A DNA stretch of 64,000 nucleotides, from contig CAJNDS010000510.1 in the NCBI GenBank assembly GCA_905221605.1, positions 58,293 to 122,292 of the forward strand, read 5' to 3'. The stretch comes from Symbiodinium natans (Eukaryota; Sar; Dinophyceae; Suessiales; Symbiodiniaceae). Position 1 is the stretch's first letter. The number at the start of each line of letters is the position of its first letter. Below, one piece after another: positions 53,502-63,320 of the stretch. The notes beneath the pieces were generated by a model, which did not search any database, had not been told where the DNA came from, and saw nothing but the letters and a program-made list of their open reading frames with translations. A program made the translations under genes and the position numbers.

Positions 53502-55692
53502 CGCCGCCTCGTGTCCACCCCGTAGTGGCGGCAACATTAGGGACCCGCCGCCTGGCGTACGACGTCCACCCAGCCCCCGGACACGGCCCACGCACACAGC
53601 ATCTCCGGATGGGATTAGGACGGTTGAGGCGTCACAGCCCCCTTGCGCTAAGTCTCCCACGGACTCACTTGGCCTGACGGAACCAAAATCGGATCTCCCT
53701 ATGCCTCCCCATGGCCTGACGCCCATCCCCGCCAGGCCTGTGCCCGCTGTCCAAGCTCGCAAGGAAGGTCGGCCTCTCGCTTTGGACGAAGACGGCTCTC
53801 AGCAGCTGGAACCACCAAAAGCCAAGCCTCGAGGGCCTAGCGAGCCCAGCGGCACCCGCGATCCCAGCGCCCCAGCCTGCGCACCCATCATGCAAAGCCA
53901 CACAGTCTCGGTCTGTGATCTCATGTGGCGCGCACTTGCAGCGGGACATCACTTTGGTAAGAATGTCAAACCTCGGCCCTACATGAACCTGCGTGACTCG
54001 CAACACCTCACAACACACTGCCAGCAGCTTCGGGCATATAGGGCCTATGAGGTGTTTTTGAACGGCATACCGAACCAGCTGCAAGACTCGGATATGCTGA
54101 TCGGAATCGCTGACACGCTACTGCATCTGCCTGAAACGTTTCCGGCAGCGTATTTGAAGGTTTATGACCCTATCATCACGCAGTGCCTTAGATTGTCGGG
54201 GGCATTGCAGCATTTCGACCTTGCTGAAATGTTGGATTGCCCGGTCCCGCAGCTGGACAAAGCGAGGCTTTCGGAGTCCCTGGTGGGGTATGGCTTTCTT
54301 ACCACAGCGCAGTACATCGCGGATCTTTTCTCTGCGGTGTCGGACTTGCCGAGTGTCATCAATGCCAGTTTTCCTGCAATGCTCAGCTACGCTGACCCAG
54401 ATTATTGGCTGGGTGCACTTCTGCTCGCATTCGAGTCCCACCAAAAAGGTCCCCTGGAGCGTACGGCAGGGCTGCCCATTGTTATTGGTTTTCCTGAATC
54501 TGACAATAAAATTACTGACCTGCAGATCAATGTGCCGCCTGCAGCCATGGTGGCCTTCTTGGCTGGCCGCGCTTATCGGTGTCCCAAGTGCCCTACTACC
54601 AAATATGTGATGGACGCGCACAGTGGACTGCCACAAGTCACTGGCCAAGCCTCCCAAGAAGCCTTGCAGGCATGGGCCGCAGCTGCTAAGCACACGGACG
54701 TGGAAACGGCCAGGCTTGCCCAGCCCAGCCTGAATACGTTCCTAGGCATCACGCTGCAGGGCACAGAGACACTTGGGCAAAGGCACTATCAAGAATTTAG
54801 GCCGGACCTCCCCCCTGCCCATTTCCTTGACGCCATCCGGCTTGCTCTTGCGGCCTCGGTGGCCAACCAAAACATTGAACATTTTTGGTCAGTTTTTAAC
54901 TTGGAATGGCCTGACACTTCTCACAGAATGGCTGTTTTTCTACGGCGAGTGTTGCCCCTAGAGTGCTTGCTCTCCTCGCCCTGTGCTGCGCCTGTGGAAG
55001 CGAACACTGCAGCAACCTCGCCGGAGGTCGTCAGCATCTCTTCCGAAGCTAACGAAGGCTCTCCCTGCCCGATGGATGACATGTCAGACGCGGAGGACGA
55101 ACCCGAGGCACAGGTGAATGATTGGCGCTTCTCGGAGCTGCGAACCACTGACCATGCAGCTTTGCGAGAAGTGGATGTCTCCGCCCCTTTCCGGCTGCCA
55201 GTCATCTTTGATGCGCATTGGAAAGGGATCAGCACCACACCCACCAAGCATGGGCCCCAACGTCCCCAAAATGCGTGGTATGACGCAGCCACTGCTCATT
55301 GGGCTGCCATTAAGGGGCTCATGCGAGCCAAACATCCAACCAAGCAGCGCCTCAACAGCTTCTGGTTGAGGATGTACTGTCATGGCACCCCCAAGGACCC
55401 TGATCCTTCGGCCCTGCGTGCTGCAGTTACCTCCTTCCCCTTTCAGTATAAGGACGAAGGTGTTGTGCAGTACAGGCAAATCCAGGAAGCTGTCCGGGTG
55501 ATGTGGCACGCGGCCCAAACCTCAATGACAAGATACATGCGTATCCCCATTCCGGACGGCATCCCTGAGTGGGGGGTTGACGAGCAAGAGCTGCCTCCAA
55601 TGCAGGTCATGCCCAGCCGAGGGAGGCGTTCCCATACCACCTCAGCTGGCCATCGCTCCCGGCGTCCGGACTGGGATGGCTCCTGGCAATAG
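53455..55692 (+). CDS. Giant-element last ORF, unknown protein, 745 aa
   Basis: ATG at 53455 lies inside the end of the helicase ORF (47-base overlap, different frame), an arrangement that suggests coupled or leaky translation. The stop is a TAG at 55690-55692. The first 150 residues are Pro/Arg-rich and probably disordered. Residues 155-510 form a helical domain with a Cys-Pro-x-Cys pair near 375; then comes an acidic Ser-rich linker, a second folded part (about 575-700) and an Arg/Ser-rich tail. No family was recognised. The nested copy carries degraded pieces of the same protein (19013-19892, 28686-29975), which shows that it is a regular part of the element. Confidence 0.65.
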   Translation: MRLCRPRVLLLWMLGSAASCPPRSGGNIRDPPPGVRRPPSPRTRPTHTASPDGIRTVEASQPPCAKSPTDSLGLTEPKSDLPMPPHGLTPIPARPVPAVQARKEGRPLALDEDGSQQLEPPKAKPRGPSEPSGTRDPSAPACAPIMQSHTVSVCDLMWRALAAGHHFGKNVKPRPYMNLRDSQHLTTHCQQLRAYRAYEVFLNGIPNQLQDSDMLIGIADTLLHLPETFPAAYLKVYDPIITQCLRLSGALQHFDLAEMLDCPVPQLDKARLSESLVGYGFLTTAQYIADLFSAVSDLPSVINASFPAMLSYADPDYWLGALLLAFESHQKGPLERTAGLPIVIGFPESDNKITDLQINVPPAAMVAFLAGRAYRCPKCPTTKYVMDAHSGLPQVTGQASQEALQAWAAAAKHTDVETARLAQPSLNTFLGITLQGTETLGQRHYQEFRPDLPPAHFLDAIRLALAASVANQNIEHFWSVFNLEWPDTSHRMAVFLRRVLPLECLLSSPCAAPVEANTAATSPEVVSISSEANEGSPCPMDDMSDAEDEPEAQVNDWRFSELRTTDHAALREVDVSAPFRLPVIFDAHWKGISTTPTKHGPQRPQNAWYDAATAHWAAIKGLMRAKHPTKQRLNSFWLRMYCHGTPKDPDPSALRAAVTSFPFQYKDEGVVQYRQIQEAVRVMWHAAQTSMTRYMRIPIPDGIPEWGVDEQELPPMQVMPSRGRRSHTTSAGHRSRRPDWDGSWQ

Positions 55693-58317
55693 ACAGCAAA
55701 CTGTCATCTGAGGGCTCCTACTGACGCCATGCGAACGCACCATTGAGTCCTTTCATGGCATGCTGCCTAGCGTGATGTGAGCCCTCACATCTCCTCACCG
55801 ATACATGCCGCAAGACTACCTCGGGATACTCTTGGTTTGGCAACCCTCTCGTGGTCTATGCCACGGATTGGATCGTGCTTGTCTTTTGTGTGCTTCCAGC
55901 TTGCAGCTGTGAACACCCTTCTGGGTCGGCCCCGCGGTGTGCCTGTGGGAACGGGGGGCCTTTCTTTCGTGGTTGCTCCACTGGCCATCTGCCACGGACT
56001 ACCCTGGACCGGTCCTGCCTGGATGTTCCAGCTTTGTCATCGGTAAAACGGTCAATCTTCCTTTCCTCTGCCCCCTCTGGGTGGGCAGGTTGCCCGCTTC
56101 TATGTGCTACGACCGTGTGTGAACCCCTCGGACTTGAGTGTTGACCATCTCTCGTCTGGACGGTGACACCCCCGTGTCGTACAACGGCGTCATGCCAATT
56201 GGAGAGACCAGCTAGGGGATGCTGCTTCTGGGCTGTGGACACTTCTACGCGGAGATCAGGTTTCCACTTCCCTGGCAATGTGCCATCGAGCACCTGTGGA
56301 CAACCTGGCCTTCACGAGAGCCATTCTCGCCTGTGCTTGGGTTGCTGCGGGGTTCCCTGCCTGCTTGGGTGTATATCTCTGCTTGCGTCAAAGCAGCCAT
56401 ACATGACTACCTCCCCATCGGTAGGTGGCCAAGCGTGATGTGAGCCCTCACATCTCCTCGCCGACGTCTGTCGGTTTGGGCATGGAGGGTCTGATTCTGG
56501 TTATTGAACCCTCAACCCTCACCGGCCAAGGAGATAGTTGCTTGGCCTTGAGTGCGAAGTTTCGACTGGGGGACTCTCCCGCTTCCTGCGGGGCAGGTGG
56601 GGTCCCCGCCTGCTTGGGTTTACCTGATGGCTCTGATTGGAACGAAGCAGTCAAGCCTGCTTTGGCCGTCGGACGAGACTATTGTGAGTCAAAGAACGTT
56701 GCGCCTTGTGCTCGGAGAGGCTCCACTGGCTGACCACCATGGAGTGCTCTGGGCTGGTCCTACCCTTTGTTCTTGCCGTTAAGTCCCCTTGGCTGACCAC
56801 CATGGGGCAACTTTATACTTCGGATCAAGAAGGTTGACACCTGCAACGTCCCGTGCCAAGGCACGACTATGCCCCACCTGTGATGGCGGACTTGTGAACC
56901 TTCTCGTGAACGGCCTTGGCTGGTGCTGAATGTATTCGCATCGGTGGCTGCATGATGGTGGTTTTGTGAATCTGGCAACGTCGCCTTTTGCGACGCACCT
57001 GCGCACTCGGTGCTACATGTGTGCTCCCGGCCTCTTCGACGATTTCGAGTACTGAGTGCACAGGGTGACCTAGCAGTTCGGCGCGCTGGCTGTGGACACT
57101 TCTACGTGGAGATTATGCACCCGCTGACTTGGCAGGGAGCCATTCCCCACTTGTAGAACAACCTGGCCCTCTTGAGACTCTAGAGGGTCACCCTCGTCTG
57201 AGCTTGGCCTGCGGCAGGGCAAGTGGGCTCCCCGCCCGCGTGGATGTTACCTGAAGGCTTTGATTGGATCAAAGTAGCAATACCATGGAGATCCTTGCAC
57301 TTCGGCACCAATGTGATGTGAGCCCTCCCATCTCCTTACCGACGTACCTCGCGGGTTTGGGTTTGGAGGGACCTGATGCGTGCCGATGCGCAGGCCAGCG
57401 CCAAGGTTGCGTGGCCTTGTGTGAGATGCCTGGACTGGGAGGTTCCTCGTTGTCATCATAAACCCTGTGGCGTTAAGGGTTTGGTAACTCGCTGTGGACT
57501 CTCCCCGTGGAATCGGTAGCTGCAGCTACTCTCGCCCCCCCTCTGGCCGTGCGCGGGCACCTCTCTGGGTGGGCACTTGTACGCCAGGTTGACTGGAGAA
57601 CCCTGTGCTCGGAGCTACTCCACTGGCTGACCACCATGGAGTGCCCTGGGCCGGTCCTGCTTTGATTGTTCTTGCTGTCAAGTCCCCACTGGCTGACCTC
57701 CATGGGGCATATGCCCCCTGTGCCGGGCGCGGACACCTCTCTGGGTGGGCACTTGTACGCCAAGGTGAATGGAGCACCCAGAGCTCGGAGCTACTCCACT
57801 GGCTGACCACCATGGAGTGCCCTGGGCCGGTCTTGCCTTGATTGTTCTTGCTGTTAAGTCCCCACTGGCTGACCACCATGGGGCATATGCACATCTTTCA
57901 TCCCCTCTAGGGAGTCTGACTTGCAACATCCTTTCGCCATTGAGTGTCGGTTGTCTGTCCTTGACAACGAGTACGTGATCCGAACCTCTTCTGATGACCT
58001 CGGTTTGAATAACCGCTGTCGCACCAGTGGCTACATGATGGTGGTTTTGAGAATCTGGCAATGTCGCAATTTGCGATTCCCCCACAAGCTCTGTGCTTCC
58101 TTGCGAACCGGGACTTCATTGACGACTTCGAGTACTGAGTCCGTGGGGTATCTAGTAGTTCAGCGCGATTGCTCGCTTTGTTTCTTTGGTGTTTGTTTGC
58201 TTGGTGGTTGCTTGGTGTGTCTGGCGGATTGTGTGCGCTGACTTTGTTTCACCCTTTACGTCGAGCCCAACAAGACCGGCCTACTGTGCTACTGATGTAG
58301 TAAAGAGGCGTCAGTCC
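55693..58317 (+). other. 3' untranslated region with degenerate hydrolase-gene copies
   Basis: This is 2.6 kb without a supported ORF, ending at the poly(A) run. Three blocks share GAGCCCTC(A/C)CATCTCCT (near 55782, 56446 and 57320). Segments at 56223-56440, 56584-56650 and 57086-57375 are diverged copies of the middle of the hydrolase-like ORF (about 45095-45400), with stops. Another unit of about 168 bp is duplicated at 57616-57714 and 57784-57890, with a weaker copy near 56715-56815. Most of this is mirrored in the nested copy. Confidence 0.75.
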
Positions 58318-58328
58318 AAAAAAAAAAA
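58318..58328 (+). other. Poly(A) run at the 3' end of the giant element
   Basis: Eleven A residues directly before the 19-bp duplication. In the nested copy the same point carries 15 (as T at 15252-15266), as expected for independently reverse-transcribed polyadenylated RNAs. Confidence 0.9.
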
Positions 58329-58347
58329 TGTGGGGCAGCAAGGTGGT
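58329..58347 (+). repeat. Target-site duplication, right copy (outer element)
   Basis: Exact repeat of 12763-12781. Confidence 0.9.
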
Positions 58348-58423
58348 GATCGTTCCAAGAAGTGCCACGCTGTACACAATTGTGGGAGGAAACTGTATGC
58401 AAGCAGTGACTGTGATGTTTTGA
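58348..58423 (+). pseudogene. Right part of a small ORF split by the giant element
   Basis: Continues the frame of 12642-12781 across the target site to TGA at 58421-58423. Confidence 0.35.
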
Positions 58424-58656
58424 TAGTCTCAGCTTCGAGCTAGAACGCTGTGCAAGCGCTGCGTGAAGAAGGAATGGGTGGTGGACGCGGAACTTCTTGG
58501 CGAGGAAGTGGTCGCAAACCCTGTCCGTCTGAGGTGAAAAGATCCTCGATGGTTGTGTATGGCCAATGCGCCAAAAAGTTCGTCGACAGGGGGAGTGCGG
58601 AGCTGCAGTTTGTATTTAGGAATGAAGTTGAGGTTTCAGGAAAAAGGATCAATGCA

Positions 58657-58678
58657 CCCGTTACCATTTTGGCTCAAG
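58657..58678 (+). other. Spliced-leader-like sequence
   Basis: The 22 bases match the dinoflagellate spliced leader at 19 positions, including an unbroken CCATTTTGGCTCAAG (58664-58678). Mismatches are at positions 1, 6 and 7. Such relics mark cDNAs of trans-spliced mRNAs that were copied back into the genome. No clear gene follows, so the retrogene is either decayed or the match is incidental. Confidence 0.6.
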
Positions 58679-59102
58679 GTGGCCATGCGCCTAGTAGTAA
58701 AAAGGTGCTTGGTTTTTTGGGTGTGTTCTTGGTGTTGGTTGGTCCAGGGGTGAATCCTTGGCGACTGGTTGGGTTGATCCTTATCCCCTTTCGGTTGCCC
58801 CCGTATCGGGATTTAGGGGTTTAGGGGTTTTAGGGTTTGGGGTCTACTTGAGGGTCTTGGAATCTTGGATAGAATTACGTAAGTCTGAGGTTAAAAGTGG
58901 GGAAGCTATAGTGATATCTGCTTGTAGCCTTATGTGGGTAGTGATAGCCCTACCTATAACCACCCCCTGAACCTCCAAGTAGGGTTTAGGGATCAGAGCT
59001 CTTGAGGCTAGGATTCTGGGTTTAACGATCAGGGTTTCGGGTTTAGGGCTCAGGTGTAGGGATCAGGCCCCAATCTTTGTGTAACGTGTTTGGAGAACCC
59101 TA

Positions 59103-59220
59103 CACCCCCTAAACCCTAAACCCTAAGCCCTAAACCCTAAACCCTAAACCCTCAACCCTAAACCCTAAACCCTAAACCCTCAACCCTCAACCCTAAAACC
59201 CTAAACACCCAAACCCTAAT
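59103..59220. repeat. Interstitial CCCTAAA array
   Basis: About 15 units, several degenerate (CCCTCAA, CCCTAAG). Confidence 0.9.
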
Positions 59221-59307
59221 TCCCAAAGCCGAAACCCTTTAGGGTCTCGAGGGTCTATACGGAGCTTCAGGGATCGGGAGTTGGGAGTTGGGGTTTGATG
59301 CAGAGTA

Positions 59308-59418
59308 CCCAGACCTTTCAAGACCTTTTCATTAAGGAAAATACCCTGAATTTTACTAAGGATCTTTAAAACAATTTGGGGTATTTTTCCTTAATCAAGG
59401 GGTTTTGGAAGGTCTGGA
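59308..59418. repeat. Fold-back (hairpin) repeat, MITE-like
   Basis: The left arm begins AGACCTTTCAAGACC and runs through CATTAAGGAAAATACCC. The right arm is its imperfect complement, ending GGTTTTGGAAGGTCT. The two arms of about 37 bases flank a loop of roughly 35 bases; GTAC lies just outside both ends. Confidence 0.7.
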
Positions 59419-60183
59419 GTACTTATCAGCGAGTAATGGAACTTTAAAGGTTTGTTTTTTTGTAGGATTTATTTGTCGAGATGGGTTTCATGCTTCAGAG
59501 CCGCAGTTTAAGGCTTAAGGGTTGGTTTTGGATTTAGGGTTCAGGGGCGCAACAGTGTAAATCTGAGGGTTGAAACCCTAAACCCTAAAGGCCCTAAACC
59601 CCTGGGTGATACAGCGCTGTCAGGTTTCATGATGGACGTCTCGGATGCTTGTAGTTAGCTTACCAACTAGGCCCTTGGGATATTTTAACTTTACATATTT
59701 CTTTTTCAGGGTTTAAGAGGGCCCTATTTCGGAGTATTTTTTCAGAGGGTTTCAAGAGCCAACAGCTTACATAGACTGTGCGACATGTGTTTTGTATTAG
59801 GCCTTACTAGATCTTGAGCCGGTTGGTTTCTAAGCAGTTCAGGGTCACAGAATTCAATTCTTGAGGAAAGCGTGTACCCTATCAACCCTAAACCCTATAT
59901 GGTCAGTTCTCCAAGTGAGGATCCCCGTTTGTACCCTCAAGATTCTGAGCCGATAAAAACAGGGGCCCAGAGAGCTGTGGTTTCGGGTTTTAGGGGTTTA
60001 GGGGTTTATACAGGGGTTTAGGGTTTGGGGTTCCATGAGGTAAAAAGCGAGCTCACCATATACATCCTAAACCTTAACCGTAAAGCCCTTACAAAACCCT
60101 TAAAACAACACGTGCAGCAGCGTGGCTGTTCAGGTTTTCCATTAGCCCAAGGCATCCAGCAGCTTGGTTTCTGATATTGCGTG

Positions 60184-60453
60184 ATGCTTCGCGTGAGGCT
60201 GCTCTCGGGAGAAGAGGTGGCGAACGTGCCGTTGCAGGATGAGTTGAGCGATGTGAAGGCTTTGAAGCAGCATTTACATCAGCGGCATGGCTTGCCCCCA
60301 CGCTTCCGGCAAAGGCTACTCCTCCATGGTGAGATCCTGGATGACGCTACCAAGTTAGACTCTACCATGGAGCTGGAACTTGTTCAGCTTTCATACTGCG
60401 CCTCTCAGGCGAAGGAGCTCATTACCGCCGGAGTACATGGCGCTGTGGCTGAG
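60184..60453 (+). CDS. Ubiquitin-like/ankyrin protein, exon 1
   Basis: ATG at 60184 (a GTG precedes it). Ninety codons encode a ubiquitin-like fold (residues 1-75) starting Met-Leu-Arg-Val-Arg-Leu-Leu-Ser-Gly-Glu, followed by a helix. Such a ubiquitin-like head before ankyrin repeats is frequent in Symbiodiniaceae proteins. The exon ends GAG at 60453 in phase 0, before an intron with a GC donor. Without splicing the frame stops at 60483 in telomere-like sequence. Joined to exon 2 the protein would have 463 residues. Confidence 0.7.
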
Positions 60454-60570
60454 GCCAGGACCCATTTCGGGTTTAGGGTTTAAGGAATTAAGATCGCAGA
60501 GTCTGCTAGAATAGAAGCTCCAGGAAGAACAGCCAGGGTTGGGGGTTTTCAGGGTTTGGAAAGCCTCCAG
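60454..60570 (+). other. GC-AG intron, 117 bp
   Basis: Boundaries are GAG/GCCAGG and CTCCAG/GTGG. Removing it joins the helix after the ubiquitin-like domain to the Val-Glu-Ser-Met-Leu-Gln segment that leads into the ankyrin repeats, restoring one frame. GC donors and a G after the acceptor AG are characteristic of dinoflagellate introns. It contains TTTAGGG-like units with a stop. Confidence 0.65.
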
Positions 60571-61692
60571 GTGGAGTCCATGCTGCAGCGTCCCACCGAC
60601 CCGGACATGGCTGACAAGAGGGGCTGGACAGCTCTGATGGTGGCGTCGCAAAAGGGCAGCGTTGAGGTCGTGAGTTTGCTACTTGAGGCCGGTGCTCAGA
60701 TCGACTTGGCTAACCGCGAAGGTGTCACAGCTTTGATTTCAGCATCTCACGGCGGCCATGTTGAGGTCGCAAGCGTGTTGCTTGAGGCCAGTGCCCGCGT
60801 CGACTTTCCCGACAACGGTGGCCTCACAGCTCTGATGGCGGCATCGCAACAGGGCTGCGTTGAGGTCACGCGGCTGTTGCTTGAGGCCGGTGCAAACATC
60901 CACTTGGCGAGTGACGAGGGTCACACAGCTCTGATCGTGGCATCTCATAGCGGCCACGTTGAGGTTGTGCGTTTGTTGCTTGAGGCCGGTGCTCGCATTG
61001 ACTTTGCAGACAGCGACGGTTACACAGCTCTGAAGATGGCATCGCAGGAAGGCCACGTCGAGGTGGTGAATCTATTGCTTGAGGCCGGTGCTCACGACCT
61101 CAACAACGGCGGTCTCACAGCTCTGATGGTGGCGTCGCAAAAGGGCCACGTTGAGGTTGTGCGTTTGTTGCTTGAGGCTGGTTCTCAGATGCATTTGGCC
61201 AACAGTAACGGTCACACGGCTCTGATATTGGCATCTCACAACAGCTGCATTGAGGTCGTACGTTTGTTGCTGGAGGCCGGTGCTCACATCGACATGGCCA
61301 ACAACCGCGGTCTCACAGCTCTGCTGGTGGCATCTCACGACGGACACACTGAGGTCGTACGTTTGTTGCTTGAGGCGGGTGCCCTCCTGGCCGACAACGA
61401 TGGTGTCACAGCTCTGACGGTGGCATCTCAACAAGGCCACGCTGAGATTGTACGTTTGTTGCTTGAGGCCCGTGCTCACATCGACTCGCCCGACAACAGC
61501 GGTGTCACAGCTCTGATGATGGCATCGCAACATGGCCACGTTGAGGTCGCGCGGTTGCTGCTTGAGGCCGGCGCTCACGTCGATTTGGTCAACAACGACG
61601 GTGTCACAGCTCTGATGATGGCATCGCAGGAGGGCCACGCTCAAATTGAGAACTTGCTGCAGCCGGCTTCGCATCCAGAAGAGCAGCAATGA
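60571..61692 (+). CDS. Ubiquitin-like/ankyrin protein, exon 2 (11 ankyrin repeats)
   Basis: 373 codons to a TGA at 61690. About 11 ankyrin repeats of 33 residues follow each other, each with the Gly-x-Thr-Ala-Leu-x-x-Ala-Ser core and a His-x-Glu-Val-x-x-Leu-Leu-Leu-Glu-Ala-Gly helix pair. Repeats 5/6 and 8/9 are joined by loops three residues short. The repeats are very alike at DNA level, which suggests recent internal expansion. Ankyrin arrays bind partner proteins; with the ubiquitin-like head, a role in protein turnover or scaffolding is possible but not shown. The antisense ORFs here are shadows. Confidence 0.85.
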   Translation: MESMLQRPTDPDMADKRGWTALMVASQKGSVEVVSLLLEAGAQIDLANREGVTALISASHGGHVEVASVLLEASARVDFPDNGGLTALMAASQQGCVEVTRLLLEAGANIHLASDEGHTALIVASHSGHVEVVRLLLEAGARIDFADSDGYTALKMASQEGHVEVVNLLLEAGAHDLNNGGLTALMVASQKGHVEVVRLLLEAGSQMHLANSNGHTALILASHNSCIEVVRLLLEAGAHIDMANNRGLTALLVASHDGHTEVVRLLLEAGALLADNDGVTALTVASQQGHAEIVRLLLEARAHIDSPDNSGVTALMMASQHGHVEVARLLLEAGAHVDLVNNDGVTALMMASQEGHAQIENLLQPASHPEEQQ

Positions 61693-62035
61693 ACATCTTT
61701 GCACATGGACATTCATGGCGTTTGGGCCCGGCGTTCAGGGTCATCCCTAAACCCTGAACCGTCACCCTCCCCCCCGGGAGCCATCTAGGTAGACCCTTGA
61801 GAGGTTTTAAAGGCTTACTTAGCCACAATAGTCGAACTTGAAACTTTTTGGGCTTCCTTATTTTATTCTAGGATCAAGAAACGTTAACCTTTTATTTCCT
61901 TCGTTCTGGGGGAAGTAAGAAGGGCCAACCTCGTCAAGGTTTTTGGTTCGCAATCCCTAGAAGCCCACTCACCTTTACAGTGAGTTACTGTCCCTAGGCC
62001 CCTATATAAACCTCCTGAAAATAAGCAGGAGAGGG

Positions 62036-62055
62036 GTGTGTGTGTGTGTGTGTGT
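62036..62055. repeat. TG microsatellite
   Basis: Ten or so TG units followed shortly by a G run. Confidence 0.9.
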
Positions 62056-62208
62056 TGTGGTTGGGGGGGGGGTTCAGGCCAGCTATCAAAACTTAAGGTG
62101 CTTAAACATATTGAGTCATCGATTTGAATTTGAATGCTCAGTTTCCTAAGTATAATAAATAAGTATAAAGAAATATGTAGATGAATAAATGAATCGATCA
62201 ATGAGGAT

Positions 62209-62209
<1 letters not shown>

Positions 62210-62244
<35 letters not shown>

Positions 62245-62246
62245 TA
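62210..62246. repeat. AT then GA microsatellite
   Basis: TATATATATATATA changes directly to GAGAGAGAGA. Confidence 0.9.
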
Positions 62247-62883
62247 GAGTGTGGTGTGGAAAGTGTGAATGGTCTCAAAACGGCCCAGGCCGCCCCCCCC
62301 CCCCCATGACACGGTTTTCTGTTTGTTGGTATCATGGGTTCGGTTCCCTTGTAAACCTTAAACAGAGCAATACAGAGGAAAGACCAGCAAAGACGTGCTT
62401 GCTGTGTGTAGCAAAGATGGGACACCAAGCAACGAGGACGCTGCAACGCATGGCAGGGCAGTAAAATGAGCCCTAAACCCTAAACCCTAAACCCCTGTCC
62501 TGCTCACTTGAAGGCTCCTGAGCAATTCTAAGTAAGGCTAAAAGTATCCCGAATAAGTAAGGTCATAGCCAGGTACTGGTATAGAGTGGCTTGGGGTTTA
62601 GAGTTTTTTGGCTTTAGGGTATTCCCGACTCTCATGTCCAGATACAACTACCCAAGAACCTCCAAGCATACTCCCAAACACTCTGGTGACGTGGTTTTGA
62701 GACCCCCAGTGGTACGATCATTGCTTGTATTTTGTTAGGTTCCATTAAAAGCCCCATCGAGCAGTTCCCTAAACCTTAAACCCTAGTTAAACCCTAAAGG
62801 CTTTGGGGTACTTTTTAGGTACATGGACCCGTAGGGCGTAGGGATTGCGTCGGTGCTGATCCGCGAGAGGCTCACACATAGTT

Positions 62884-62945
62884 CTTAGGGTTTAGGGTTT
62901 AGGGTTTAGGGTTTAGAGTTTTGGGTGTTGGGTTTGGGGTTTAGG
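62884..62945. repeat. Interstitial TTTAGGG array
   Basis: Four perfect units and several degenerate ones. Confidence 0.9.
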
Positions 62946-63060
62946 GTGCGACCCAAGAAGACCGAAGCCCTCAACTCTATAGAGTTATATGCACGGTTCT
63001 CCAAATTACGTCCCCTTTTTTGGGTCCCTATTTTCCTGCGGCCCTCAGAATGTTCAAGGT

Positions 63061-63201
63061 ACCCCCCCCCCCAAACCCTAAACCCTAAACCCTAAACCCT
63101 AAACCCTAAACCCTAAACCCTAAACCCTAAACCCTAAACCCTAAACCCGTAACCCGTAAACCCTAAACCCTAAACCCTAAACCCTAAACCCTAAACCCCC
63201 T
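63061..63201. repeat. Interstitial CCCTAAA array, longest in the window
   Basis: A C run followed by about 18 CCCTAAA units, two altered to CCCGTAA. Confidence 0.95.
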
Positions 63202-63270
63202 CTCCAACCAAAAAAACAAAAACATAATGTAGAGAGGTGGCGATTTAAGCCCTGCACCGACTGAGGGTTG

Positions 63271-63320
63271 GTTTAGGGTTTAGGGTTTAGGGTTTAGGGT
63301 TTAGGGTTTAGGGTTTAGGC
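63271..63320. repeat. Interstitial TTTAGGG array, opposite orientation
   Basis: About seven perfect units only 70 bp from the CCCTAAA array, in the reverse orientation. Confidence 0.95.

Larger units (their letters stand above)
12782..58328 (+). mobile_element. Giant poly(A)-tailed retroposed element (outer copy)
   Basis: The element is bounded by an exact 19-bp duplication and ends in 11 A residues (58318-58328), the signature of target-primed reverse transcription by LINE-type machinery. Its own sequence is 12782-15251, 32805-34371 and 44387-58328, about 18.0 kb. The remainder is a nested antisense copy (15252-32785 plus its duplication) and a tyrosine-recombinase retrotransposon (34372-44386). 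All convincing ORFs read on the plus strand and are close together or overlapping, like a viral or polycistronic layout. Hydrolase-like domains and a superfamily 1 helicase are recognised; a polymerase is not. The 5' end may be truncated. It could be an autonomous giant retroposon, a passenger mobilised by LINEs, or an integrated RNA-virus-like genome. Confidence 0.8.
58800..60180. other. Telomere-unit-rich intergenic DNA
   Basis: No supported gene. Scattered TTTAGGG and CCCTAAA units occur throughout, with the densest CCCTAAA block at 59103-59220 and a fold-back repeat at 59308-59418. Confidence 0.7.

Noticed and set aside
15252-58328. A single 43-kb DNA transposon or Maverick-like element with kilobase terminal inverted repeats
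   Set aside because: The mirrored ends are the 3' ends of two oppositely oriented copies. Each has its own poly(A) run and its own 19-bp duplication, at different target sequences (12763 and 15233), and the inverted homology extends through coding sequence.
60739-61716. Minus-strand ORFs of 105 and 214 codons over the ankyrin gene
   Set aside because: They are antisense shadows with the same 99-base periodicity as the ankyrin repeats.
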